NCBI RefSeq assembly: GCF_001995255.1
Contig: NZ_MUZR01000028.1
Location: forward strand, 1-49,128
Reading direction: 5' to 3'
DNA length: 49,128 nucleotides
Source: Thioalkalivibrio halophilus
GTDB lineage: Bacteria; Pseudomonadota; Gammaproteobacteria; Ectothiorhodospirales; Ectothiorhodospiraceae
This document shows, piece after piece, positions 8,501 through 15,129 of this stretch. The notes under the pieces are model-generated. The model did no database searches. It worked only from the letters and a program-made list of their open reading frames with translations, and was not told the DNA's origin. Position 1 is the stretch's first letter. Every line of letters begins with the position of its first letter. The translations under genes and the position numbers were made by a program.

Positions 8501-10074
8501 CGCTCGTGCAGATAGCCCACCGGACCGTGCACCAGTTCGGCCTGTACGGTCTCCGGCAGGGTCTCGAAGTAAGACCGATAGGTCTCCGCATCCAGGCTGG
8601 CCACGCGGCCGGCGATGTCGGCGGCCGCGTCGGCATGCTCGGGCAGGTTGACGCCGCGGTCCTGGATATCATCCAGCAGGGCCTCGGCATCTTCCGGGTG
8701 ATCCCCGGTGTCGTAGCCCGCGTCGCGCAGCAGATCCAGGGTCTCCAGCAGCGATTCGGGGACGTCCAGCTTGTCGGCGCCGATGTTGTGGCGCCCCGGC
8801 GGATGGTTGTAGTAGACGATGGCCACGCGCTTGTCGGCATTGGAGCGCTCGCGCAGGCGCTGCCAGCGGGCCATGCGTTCGGCCACCGCGTCGACCCGTT
8901 CCCTGATCGGCTCGGAGAGCATCAGGCGCACGCCGGTGCGGTCGTCGATCTCGGGTTCGCCGGCGGCGGCCAGCACCGTGGGCTGGCTCACGCCCTGCAG
9001 TTCGGGCATGGCCACCTGATAGTGGACGCTGTCCCGGGGGATGCCGTCATGCGCGACCCGCCATTCATCCTCGCTGCGCGAGGCCAGGCGCAGCCCCTTG
9101 ACCACGGGCACGTCCAGCTCGCCCAGCGCCCCGGCAACCGCCTCGCGGTTACCGCCGCCCCCGATCACGAAGTCCTGCAGGGAAACGATACCGGCGAGAT
9201 CGGCGGGTGCGGCCGACTGCGCCAGGTCCTCCACCGCCTGACGGCTGGCGCCGCCCCAGCGCGCCAGCACGCCGAAGCACTGCAGATCGCGCGATTCCAG
9301 CGCGTCGCAGGCGGCGTCCAGCAGCGCACGGTCCCCCGGCCGGTCGCCGGTGTCCAGGTCCAGCAGGGCGACCGCCGGGCGTTCATCCAGCTCCATTGCG
9401 GCGGCGTCATTTACCGCGCGGCCGTCGTGGTAGAAACGGATGGTCTCGCGCGGATCCGGCCGCGGCACGTCGATGTCGTGGCCGGCCTCGGCGGCCAGCC
9501 AGCGCATCAGGCCCTCCATGCTCTCCGGCGTACGCCCCTGGTAATACGCCCGGCCGGTGAGCCAGCCGGCCTGTTCGGGGAACGCCTGCCGCTGCTCCCG
9601 CAGGTGTTCGTGCGGATCCTCGTCGGCATCCGGATTGGCCGCGAGCTCGGTCCGTTCGTCGTCTTCCAGACCGGCCAGCGGCTGCTCGCCGTCCAGGCGC
9701 GACAGGGACGTCAGCTCCCGGTCGCTGTTGATCGCCAGCAACGGCACTTCGGCATCCGGGCCGCGCTCGCGCAGCAGCCGCGTCAGCCGGCCGACCTCGT
9801 CGCCCAGCACCGCCGCCACCAGCACGGCATCCGCGTCCTGCCACAACGCGATGACTTCGGAGTCATCCTTGTCGGCCAGCTGCTCCGGCGTACGCAGGCG
9901 CACGTCGGATTCGGGGAAGGCCTCGAGGAAACGATGCGCCCCGGCCGTGACCTCGGCGGCGGAGCGATCGGAGACGATGCCGAGGATATGCGGCGAAGGG
10001 TTCGTGTCCGCCGCCGGCACCCCCGGCAGCAGCAGCGCCAGCAACAGGGGGGAGCGTTTTTTCCATGTACTCAT
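5506..10074 (-). CDS. cobN: CobN/magnesium-chelatase-H-like protein, predicted periplasmic and membrane-anchored
   Basis: A 1522-residue CobN/BchH-family protein. Family motifs include YYNHPPGRHNIGADKLDVP (about residue 420), a region around 640-720 ending in YPYIVDGVGEGIQAKRR, and a conserved C-terminal part around 1340-1420. The usual HGTxEWLPGK motif is altered (GRHSTREFLPRRRAGL). The N-terminus (MSTWKKRSPLLLALLLPGVPAADT) reads as a cleavable signal peptide, and the C-terminus ends in one hydrophobic helix plus RRR, so the bulk should be periplasmic. Residues about 797-874 form a histidine/aspartate/glutamate-rich insert, likely metal binding. The ATG at 10074 follows an AGGTG site; the longer open frame upstream is not supported. 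No cobS or cobT is nearby. Family membership is clear, but function as a true cobaltochelatase is doubtful. Confidence 0.88.
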   Translation of the reverse strand: MSTWKKRSPLLLALLLPGVPAADTNPSPHILGIVSDRSAAEVTAGAHRFLEAFPESDVRLRTPEQLADKDDSEVIALWQDADAVLVAAVLGDEVGRLTRLLRERGPDAEVPLLAINSDRELTSLSRLDGEQPLAGLEDDERTELAANPDADEDPHEHLREQRQAFPEQAGWLTGRAYYQGRTPESMEGLMRWLAAEAGHDIDVPRPDPRETIRFYHDGRAVNDAAAMELDERPAVALLDLDTGDRPGDRALLDAACDALESRDLQCFGVLARWGGASRQAVEDLAQSAAPADLAGIVSLQDFVIGGGGNREAVAGALGELDVPVVKGLRLASRSEDEWRVAHDGIPRDSVHYQVAMPELQGVSQPTVLAAAGEPEIDDRTGVRLMLSEPIRERVDAVAERMARWQRLRERSNADKRVAIVYYNHPPGRHNIGADKLDVPESLLETLDLLRDAGYDTGDHPEDAEALLDDIQDRGVNLPEHADAAADIAGRVASLDAETYRSYFETLPETVQAELVHGPVGYLHERLLKARELGATDAAERALENGIGDLRHMVQNHSHDAQERAQSLIDQLEREWEALLDGGGDLARAESLRDALTRTGIPGLSGWGEPPGEAMIHDGAMHFPGIAYGNVFIGPQPPRGWEVSERLLHANTTFPPTHQYVGFYHWLRDHFEADALVYMGRHSTREFLPRRRAGLAPDDYPELLGGPLPVLYPYIVDGVGEGIQAKRRAQGVIISHLTPALATTELYDDLLELRQLVESYEASTDPNSPTQARAAETLLARIEELGLSETIEEAMDAHDHDHGHDEEHAHEGDDHHNHDHSGERGKEHDREHEHEHEHDRHEDHAEGYDGKHAHEHEHAHEHGAGNGHEEDHEAGLADLDEELLVHDVGHWVTDMQEEHMPLGLHVLARDWDGEAVDTMLDSMAGDAEPDAAMREALEGSPANEGANLLAGLEGRFVPPSRGNDPVRTPDVLPTGRNFHALSSDLVPTRIAWSLGQDLAADAREQGDPEAEGSEAVVLWASDTVRDEGVMVAFGLDMLGVKPEWNSRGIVEGLKLMDLDEADRERRRDALFTTSGLFRDLYEDQLVWLDQAARLALDGSSKTIRAEYPHLDEALDEALKPLGEDLRDPGREPLESNDVASQWVADTRALKSDGVEAVEAGRQAALRVFGTAPGAYGAGVNRLADRSGAWEDRAELADAYARRMGHAYGAGTRGEPAHEAFDARLEGVGRTYLGRASHLYGLLDNDDGFDFQGGLSAAVEHARGTPPDNRILQHADPDNPRVESLQRALMTELHGQNLNPQWIEPLMDHGYAGARTFTADFVNNLWGWQVTSPHVIGSEAWDHVHDVYLQDRHDLGLDEFLEDGHKVHVKTHMQATLLVAASREFWDADPEVLQALSEDFAELVAEHGLPGSGHTRPDHPVLDEVAERLDDAELAEAFDAVREAAQIEREPAETDPARMAEIQPLEQPDAREMQEAPEPAEVEAAEVEDGRESGEARAMPWIPWLVSGALFVLLLGGIVAGRRR

Positions 10075-10097
10075 CTTCAACACCTGAATACGTGCAG

Positions 10098-10138
10098 ACA
10101 CGCCCCGCCCGAAGCCTCGAGGCATCCGGCGGGGTGTG
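10098..10138 (-). other. GC-rich stem-loop between the pduO-type gene and the CobN-like gene
   Basis: The 157-base gap between the PduO-type stop and the CobN-like start holds a hairpin. CCCCGCC at 10103-10109 pairs with GGCGGGG at 10128-10134, with three more pairs outside one mismatch. Within it lies a second perfect hairpin, GCCTCGAGGC, at about 10114-10123. No T-run follows on the minus strand, so it is not a standard intrinsic terminator. It could be an attenuator, an RNA-processing or stabilising element, or have no function. Confidence 0.45.
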
Positions 10139-10231
10139 GGAGAAAGGGGATACCGGCCGCGTCTTGCAGCATCGCTGCGGCACCGGCATGGATCGGGGAG
10201 GCGACTCGCCGCTGAGGCAAGCCCGGCCGGT

Positions 10232-10798
10232 TCAGCCGCCGGAGGCCTCGCGCCGCGCGGCGGGCTGCCACAGGACCTCGGAACCGTTCTCGTGCCGCGC
10301 CAGCAACCGGCACAGCACGAACAGCAGATCCGACAGGCGATTGAGGTAGGCCAGCGAGCTCGGCCGCAGCGCCTCGTGGTGATTGACCGCGACCAGCCGC
10401 CGCTCGGCGCGGCGGCAGACGGTGCGGGCAATATGGCAATCCGCGGTGGCCGGGCCGCCGCCCGGGAGGATGAACTCCTCCAGCGGCGGCAGATCGGCGT
10501 TGAAGCTCTCGAGCTCGACGTCGAGGCGCTCCACGGAGGCCTCCGGCAGCGCCTGATGCCCCGGCACCGCCAGCTCCGCGCCCAGATCAAACAGCTCATG
10601 CTGGATCAGCGACAGCGAACGCCGCACGTCCTCGGGCAGGTCGTGGACCAGCACCCGGCCGACCACGCTGTTCAGCTCGTCTACGTCGCCGAAGGCCTCG
10701 ACCCGGTGGCTGTCCTTGTCCACGCGCGAGCCGTCACCGAGGCCGGTGCGGCCCTCGTCGCCGGTGCGCGTCACGATCCTCGACAGTCGATTGCCCAT
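10232..10798 (-). CDS. pduO: PduO-type ATP:cob(I)alamin adenosyltransferase
   Basis: A 188-residue adenosyltransferase of the PduO/EutT/MMAB trimeric family, evolutionarily unrelated to CobO. Motifs seen are TRTGDEGRTGL near the N-terminus (ATP binding), GDVDELNS, FILPGG and the CRRAER helix with the conserved arginines. It converts cob(I)alamin to adenosylcobalamin in the cytoplasm. It lies three bases after btuB, so it is transcribed with the importer, which suggests that it acts on imported cobalamin. A 157-base gap with a strong hairpin separates it from the CobN-like gene downstream. Confidence 0.93.
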   Translation of the reverse strand: MGNRLSRIVTRTGDEGRTGLGDGSRVDKDSHRVEAFGDVDELNSVVGRVLVHDLPEDVRRSLSLIQHELFDLGAELAVPGHQALPEASVERLDVELESFNADLPPLEEFILPGGGPATADCHIARTVCRRAERRLVAVNHHEALRPSSLAYLNRLSDLLFVLCRLLARHENGSEVLWQPAARREASGG

Positions 10799-10801
10799 GC
10801 C

Positions 10802-12661
10802 TTACCTCTGCTGCTGATAACGCAGTTTCACGAACGCTGCGCGGCCGGGGTTATTGAAACCACCCTGGGTCTCGTAATCCCGGTCGAAAAGATTGGTCAG
10901 GGAGCCTTCGACCGTCCATTCGGGGTCGAGGGCATACGCCGCGCGCAGGTTCATGGTGCCGTAGCCCGAAAGCCGCTCGTCGTTACTGGCGTCGTCGTAA
11001 GTGCGACCCCGGGCAAGGACCGTACCGCCCACGGACAAATCGCCGATCCGGCGATCCAGATCGAAGCGGGCCGAGACTGGCGCCCGGCGCTCCAGCTCAT
11101 TCCCCGTGTCACGGTCCTCGGCGTCCAGCAGGGTCAACGACACCCGCGAATTCCACGGACCAAGATCGTGCCCACCCTCAATTTCCAGTCCGCGAATCCG
11201 CGCGTTTTCGACATTGCGCGGCTCATAGACATCACTAAAAGGATTGCCGTCATCACAATTAGCCACACAGCGGTTCACAATAAGGTCATCAACCCTGGTT
11301 TCGAACACCGCCACATCCACATAGGCAAGGCTGGCTGAATACCTCCCGCCCAGTTCAAATGTTTGCGATTCTTCCGGGGCAAGGTCCGGATTACCTCGGA
11401 ACCACCCCTGATCGGGCCAGTAAAGGTCATTGAAGGTCGGCGCCTTGAAGGCGGTGCCATAGCTGGCGCGCAGCCGCAGAGCGTCGGTAGCCTGCATGCC
11501 CCAGGCGACCTGACCGGTGGTCTTGTCACCGAACTGCTCGTTGTCGTCGTAGCGCAGCGAGCCTTCCAGATCATGGTTGCCGAGCTCGGTGCGCACGACC
11601 GAATAGACGCCTACGTTGTAGCGCGAATCCTCATCAAAATCTTCGTTACTATCGACCCGATCTTCGTAGGCATCCACCCCGGCGATCAGGTCGGTGCGTT
11701 CACCCAGGCGGACATCGTTACGCCAGGTCAGCTGATCCCGCCGGGTGTCGAAACGGGAGTCGGCAACCCCGTTTTCGAAATTTTCGTTTTCGTCACGGCT
11801 TTGAGCATAGGCAAGCTCCGTATCCCATTGCTCCAGGACCGGGAAACGGACTCCGGCCTGCACTGCCCCGTGAACAAAATCCGTCTCATCCGTACTGAAA
11901 GTGTCGACTTCAGTGTTACCTTCGGAATACAAGACATTGCCGAAGAGTTCGATCCCGTTGTCGAGGCGGTGAGCAACCTTGCCGGCCAGCGAGGTGTTGT
12001 CATAGCCGTCGGGATCGTCATCACCCATGTCATCCTGGACATTGATGCCTTCGGTGTCGTACATGCTCACGGACAGGCTGTAATCGGTGCGCCCGGTGCC
12101 GCCGGCCACGCCGAGCCCGGCCTCCCAGGTACTGAAGCTGCCGGCGCCGAGGAAGGCATTGACCCGCGGCGGACCTTCGCGGCCCGCGCGGCTGAAGACC
12201 TGGGTCACCCCGCCGATGGCATCGGAGCCGTAGATGGAGGTGCGCGGCCCGCGCACGATCTCCACGCGTTCGATCTCCTCGGGCGGCAGGAACTGCCAGC
12301 TGGCACCGCCGGTGGTGGCCGACCCCATGCGCACGCCGTCGATCAGCATCAGGTGGTGATCGGATTCGGTGCCACGCAGGCGCACGCTGGACTGCTTGCC
12401 GAACGGACCGGCGCTGGAGACCGAGACCCCGGCGCGTCCCTCCACCAGATCGGTGAACTGGCGCGGCTGCAGGCGTTCGATCTCTTCGCGGTCGATCACG
12501 GTCACCGAGGCCAGGGCCTCGTCGACGGTCCGGCTGAGGCGGGTCGCGGTGACCTGAACGGGTTCCAGGGTCGCGGCATCGGAGTCGGTGCCCGGCGCTT
12601 CGTCGGCCACGGCCGGGGACACGGCTGCAACGATGGCTGCGGAAAGGATGCTGCGTTTCAT
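10802..12661 (-). CDS. btuB: TonB-dependent vitamin B12 receptor BtuB
   Basis: A 619-residue outer-membrane receptor with a signal peptide (about residues 1-19), a TonB-box-like LEPVQVTAT segment (32-40), an N-terminal plug with SSVRLRGTESDHHLMLIDG and VEIVRGPRTSIYGSDAIGG, and a long beta-barrel. The B12 assignment rests on the cobalamin riboswitch directly upstream and on the operon. Asp-rich loops are present (about residues 200-220 and 310-330). The C-terminus ends in YQQQR instead of the usual terminal aromatic residue. The central part of the gene is visibly richer in A and T than its 5' end and its neighbours. It is the first gene of the operon. Confidence 0.93.
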   Translation of the reverse strand: MKRSILSAAIVAAVSPAVADEAPGTDSDAATLEPVQVTATRLSRTVDEALASVTVIDREEIERLQPRQFTDLVEGRAGVSVSSAGPFGKQSSVRLRGTESDHHLMLIDGVRMGSATTGGASWQFLPPEEIERVEIVRGPRTSIYGSDAIGGVTQVFSRAGREGPPRVNAFLGAGSFSTWEAGLGVAGGTGRTDYSLSVSMYDTEGINVQDDMGDDDPDGYDNTSLAGKVAHRLDNGIELFGNVLYSEGNTEVDTFSTDETDFVHGAVQAGVRFPVLEQWDTELAYAQSRDENENFENGVADSRFDTRRDQLTWRNDVRLGERTDLIAGVDAYEDRVDSNEDFDEDSRYNVGVYSVVRTELGNHDLEGSLRYDDNEQFGDKTTGQVAWGMQATDALRLRASYGTAFKAPTFNDLYWPDQGWFRGNPDLAPEESQTFELGGRYSASLAYVDVAVFETRVDDLIVNRCVANCDDGNPFSDVYEPRNVENARIRGLEIEGGHDLGPWNSRVSLTLLDAEDRDTGNELERRAPVSARFDLDRRIGDLSVGGTVLARGRTYDDASNDERLSGYGTMNLRAAYALDPEWTVEGSLTNLFDRDYETQGGFNNPGRAAFVKLRYQQQR

Positions 12662-12822
12662 GTCTTCGGATCTCCCGGCGAGCCGCCCGCACGCCGCTGG
12701 TTCACGGGGATCGCGCCGGCGCGAGGGATGAAGACGAGGAACGCATTCCCGGCGGGAAACGGGTACGGGGACCCGTGGCGGGAACGGTCATCCGTCTCGC
12801 ACGCCCTCCGCGTGCCGCACGA
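12662..12822 (-). promoter_or_regulatory. Leader/expression platform between the riboswitch and btuB
   Basis: About 160 bases of untranslated leader. It holds a perfect six-pair hairpin (12799-12815, GCACGC with GCGTGC) immediately after the riboswitch core, and a weaker GGGTACGGGGACCC hairpin around 12763-12776. No T-tract follows either, so control by occluding the btuB ribosome-binding site (GGGAG about ten bases before the ATG) seems more likely than intrinsic termination. That is inference. Confidence 0.5.
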
Positions 12823-13057
12823 CCATTCCCCGGCCGGTCTCCGGGCTGACGAGCGGGACATTCCCGGCGGGCGGCGCCTTCCCGTGTCCATGACACAGTG
12901 GCATTCGGCCGCCAGCCTCGAGGATCCACTGCCGAAGGACTCCGGAATGGATCCGCGCTCGATCACCGTTGCGGGGGCAGCGCCGGACTCGCGCGTGAGC
13001 GCTCACCGGACTTCCCGTTTAACCCGGCGGCGAAACCGCCAGGGCACCGAGGAACGG
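12823..13057 (-). promoter_or_regulatory. Cobalamin (adenosylcobalamin) riboswitch
   Basis: The minus strand carries the canonical cobalamin aptamer. In order they are GGTGCCC (13048-13042), GGGAAGTCCGGTG (13016-13004), the CTGCCCCCGCAACGGT core (12980-12965), GCCACTG (12902-12896), GGGAAGGCGCC (12883-12873) and the B12 box TCAGCCCGGAGACCGGCC (12849-12832). A closing P1 helix pairs CCGTTCC (13057-13051) with GGAATGG (12829-12823), with one G-U pair. It precedes btuB and should repress the whole cobalamin operon when the cofactor is abundant. Confidence 0.95.
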
Positions 13058-13120
13058 GGCGCAGGGTACATGAGCCCCCCCTGATTTTCCACCCGTGCTC
13101 TCCGGCCGACCGCGCGGCGT

Positions 13121-15019
13121 TCAGTTCTGCCGCGCCTCCTCGGCCTGGCGATAGCGGGCGCCACGACGCAGAAGGCGGCCCCATTCCTTGTCCTGGAGCA
13201 TGGCGTCGAACTCGGGCGAGCGCTCGGCCCGCAGGGCCACGGGATGGTGGGATTCATCTCCGGTGTTCTGCGCCAGCATCGCCAGTCGCTCCGGGTTGGC
13301 CCCGTACTGACGCTGGAGGAATTCGCGCAGGCCCTCGGTCAGCGGGAGGTGATAGACCCGGGTCAGGCGCAGGGCCAGCCACTCGGCCGTCCGGCCGAGG
13401 TCCTGGCGCACCATGCGCACCATGGCCGATCCCAGCCCGGCCTTGGCGTCGGCACTCATGCCCACATACAGGCCGCCAAGATAGGCCGCCGGACTGGAAT
13501 AGATCGCACGCTGGATACTCGGGTTGGTCAGATCCACCAGCGGGTCCAGCAACAGCGCCAGCTGGATCCCGATGCGCTTGGCGGTCTCGTTGTCGAGCGG
13601 TTTCTTGCCGAAATAGATGAAATCACCCTCGCGCCGGATCTGCAGCTCCTCGAGGTATTCGCACAGCCCGTCGGCCAGCTTGATCTTCTGGTTGTCATCC
13701 AGCTCGATCAGCTCCTCGGACACGCGGATGCGCCGCGCCGAACGCATTTCCCAGCGCCGCCCCCCCTTGCGGTCGCGTTCGCGGCGGCGCAGGGCTCCCC
13801 AGCGCTCCGCCGCGTCGCCATAGCGGCTCTGCGCCTGCATCAACCGGTTGCGCGCCTCGCGCAGCTCGTCCACCTGCGCCATCGCGACCCCCAGGATACG
13901 GCCGTCCGCGGTGCGGACGTCCGGTTCGGCCGCCAGCATGGCATGCAGGCCTGCCAGCACCTGCTGGCCCAGCACCGGCAGCGGTTCGCGCAGATGCTGC
14001 TGGGTGATGCCGCTGGTCTCGCTGTGTGCCAGCAACATGGCCAGCGAACGCAGACGACTGATGACCCCGGCCTGAGCCACGCGGAAGCGATTGCCCTGGT
14101 ATTCCAGTCGATCCAGGGCCCGACCCAACTGCCACGACCCGGACCATCCGAAGGTCAGGCGCTTGATCTGACGCCCGTTCATCAACTCGAAGGCCAGCAC
14201 AAAGATCGCCTGCACGTCGTCCAGGCTGCAGCGGGACAGATCGTCGGCATCCGCCGCCGAGAACAGGCGCTCGAGGAACTGGTCGATGCGACGCACTCCC
14301 TCCTCGCGGGTGGGCGCAACCCCCTGCAGCCGGTCGCGCAGCAATTCCGCCAGCTCCGAATCCTCCGCATGCAGGCGCTCCAGCGCGGCCATGCGGGCAT
14401 CGGCGGTGGCCTCCACCAGGTCCGCTACCCGCGCATGCAGCCCCAGGCGCCGGTAGATCTCGATCTGCTCGGCGGTGGAGGCCAGCGTCGGGTCGCCAGT
14501 CATCTCGCGCACCGCGACCGCCACCGCTTCCGGCGATACCTCGACCTCGTGCAGCAGCACCGCCGCCGACTGCCGCCGCCGCATGTCCGGCGTCATCTCG
14601 CCCATGGCCAGGTCGCGGGTCGCGAACAGCAGATCCGGCAGCAAATCGATCGTGTTGCGCAGCTGGACCTGCGAGCGCTCCTGCCGCCTTCCCCGCGTGG
14701 CATCGGCGACGAAGCGGGCGATCAGGCCGATCACCCCGAACAGCAGGGTATAGACCGCGAAGAAGACGAAATTCTGGGTGGGAGCCGCATGGCCGAACCC
14801 GAGGAAGTAGCCGCCCTGCATCGCGAGGAAGGTCACGGGGCCGGCCGCCCACAAAAGCTGCAGCAGGTTCAGCGACCACGGGACCTTGCGGGCACTGGTC
14901 GCCACCTCGGTGATGCGGCTGCGTCCCGCAGCCTCGATCAGGACCTGGTCCTGAGTCGACTCCTGCGGTTCCGGGGCGCCCGGGGCCTCGGATTTGCGTT
15001 GACGAAAAAGGCGGAACAC
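13121..15019 (-). CDS. Unknown 632-residue membrane protein
   Basis: I do not recognise this family. The N-terminus is cytoplasmic-like and charged, followed by two membrane helices (about residues 48-72 and 82-103). A long, mostly helical soluble region follows, with arginine- and leucine-rich stretches suggesting repeated helical pairs or coiled coils. Around residues 410-470 is a basic segment (RRRERDRKGGRRWEMR) followed by an acidic one. There are no obvious catalytic motifs. It is on the same strand as the cobalamin operon and ends about 65 bases before the riboswitch, so read-through is possible. It starts 110 bases after the cfa stop, so it may be cotranscribed with cfa. The alternative frame across 13695-14879 is a shadow. 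Confidence 0.8.
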   Translation of the reverse strand: MFRLFRQRKSEAPGAPEPQESTQDQVLIEAAGRSRITEVATSARKVPWSLNLLQLLWAAGPVTFLAMQGGYFLGFGHAAPTQNFVFFAVYTLLFGVIGLIARFVADATRGRRQERSQVQLRNTIDLLPDLLFATRDLAMGEMTPDMRRRQSAAVLLHEVEVSPEAVAVAVREMTGDPTLASTAEQIEIYRRLGLHARVADLVEATADARMAALERLHAEDSELAELLRDRLQGVAPTREEGVRRIDQFLERLFSAADADDLSRCSLDDVQAIFVLAFELMNGRQIKRLTFGWSGSWQLGRALDRLEYQGNRFRVAQAGVISRLRSLAMLLAHSETSGITQQHLREPLPVLGQQVLAGLHAMLAAEPDVRTADGRILGVAMAQVDELREARNRLMQAQSRYGDAAERWGALRRRERDRKGGRRWEMRSARRIRVSEELIELDDNQKIKLADGLCEYLEELQIRREGDFIYFGKKPLDNETAKRIGIQLALLLDPLVDLTNPSIQRAIYSSPAAYLGGLYVGMSADAKAGLGSAMVRMVRQDLGRTAEWLALRLTRVYHLPLTEGLREFLQRQYGANPERLAMLAQNTGDESHHPVALRAERSPEFDAMLQDKEWGRLLRRGARYRQAEEARQN

Positions 15020-15055
15020 CCCTACTCCCCGAACACCGGAAACCCCGGTCAGTGT

Positions 15056-15091
15056 AAAGCGCGCAAGCCCCGCGCGTCGCCGTCAGCGACG
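15056..15091 (-). terminator. Possible terminator hairpins after cfa
   Basis: Two small hairpins lie in the gap after the cfa stop. CGTCGC/GCGACG pairs at 15075-15091 with a five-base loop. CGCGC/GCGCG pairs at 15060-15076 and is followed on the minus strand by a short CTTTA. The two overlap and could be alternatives. The T-tract is short, so termination is uncertain. Confidence 0.3.
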
Positions 15092-15129
15092 ACGGGAATC
15101 CACACTGGACCCGTGCCGGAGCCCGGGGT

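Noticed and set aside
10075-10599. N-terminal extension of the CobN-like frame
   Set aside because: It runs through the pduO gene in another frame and is Arg/Cys/Ser-rich. The start at 10074 has a ribosome-binding site and signal peptide.
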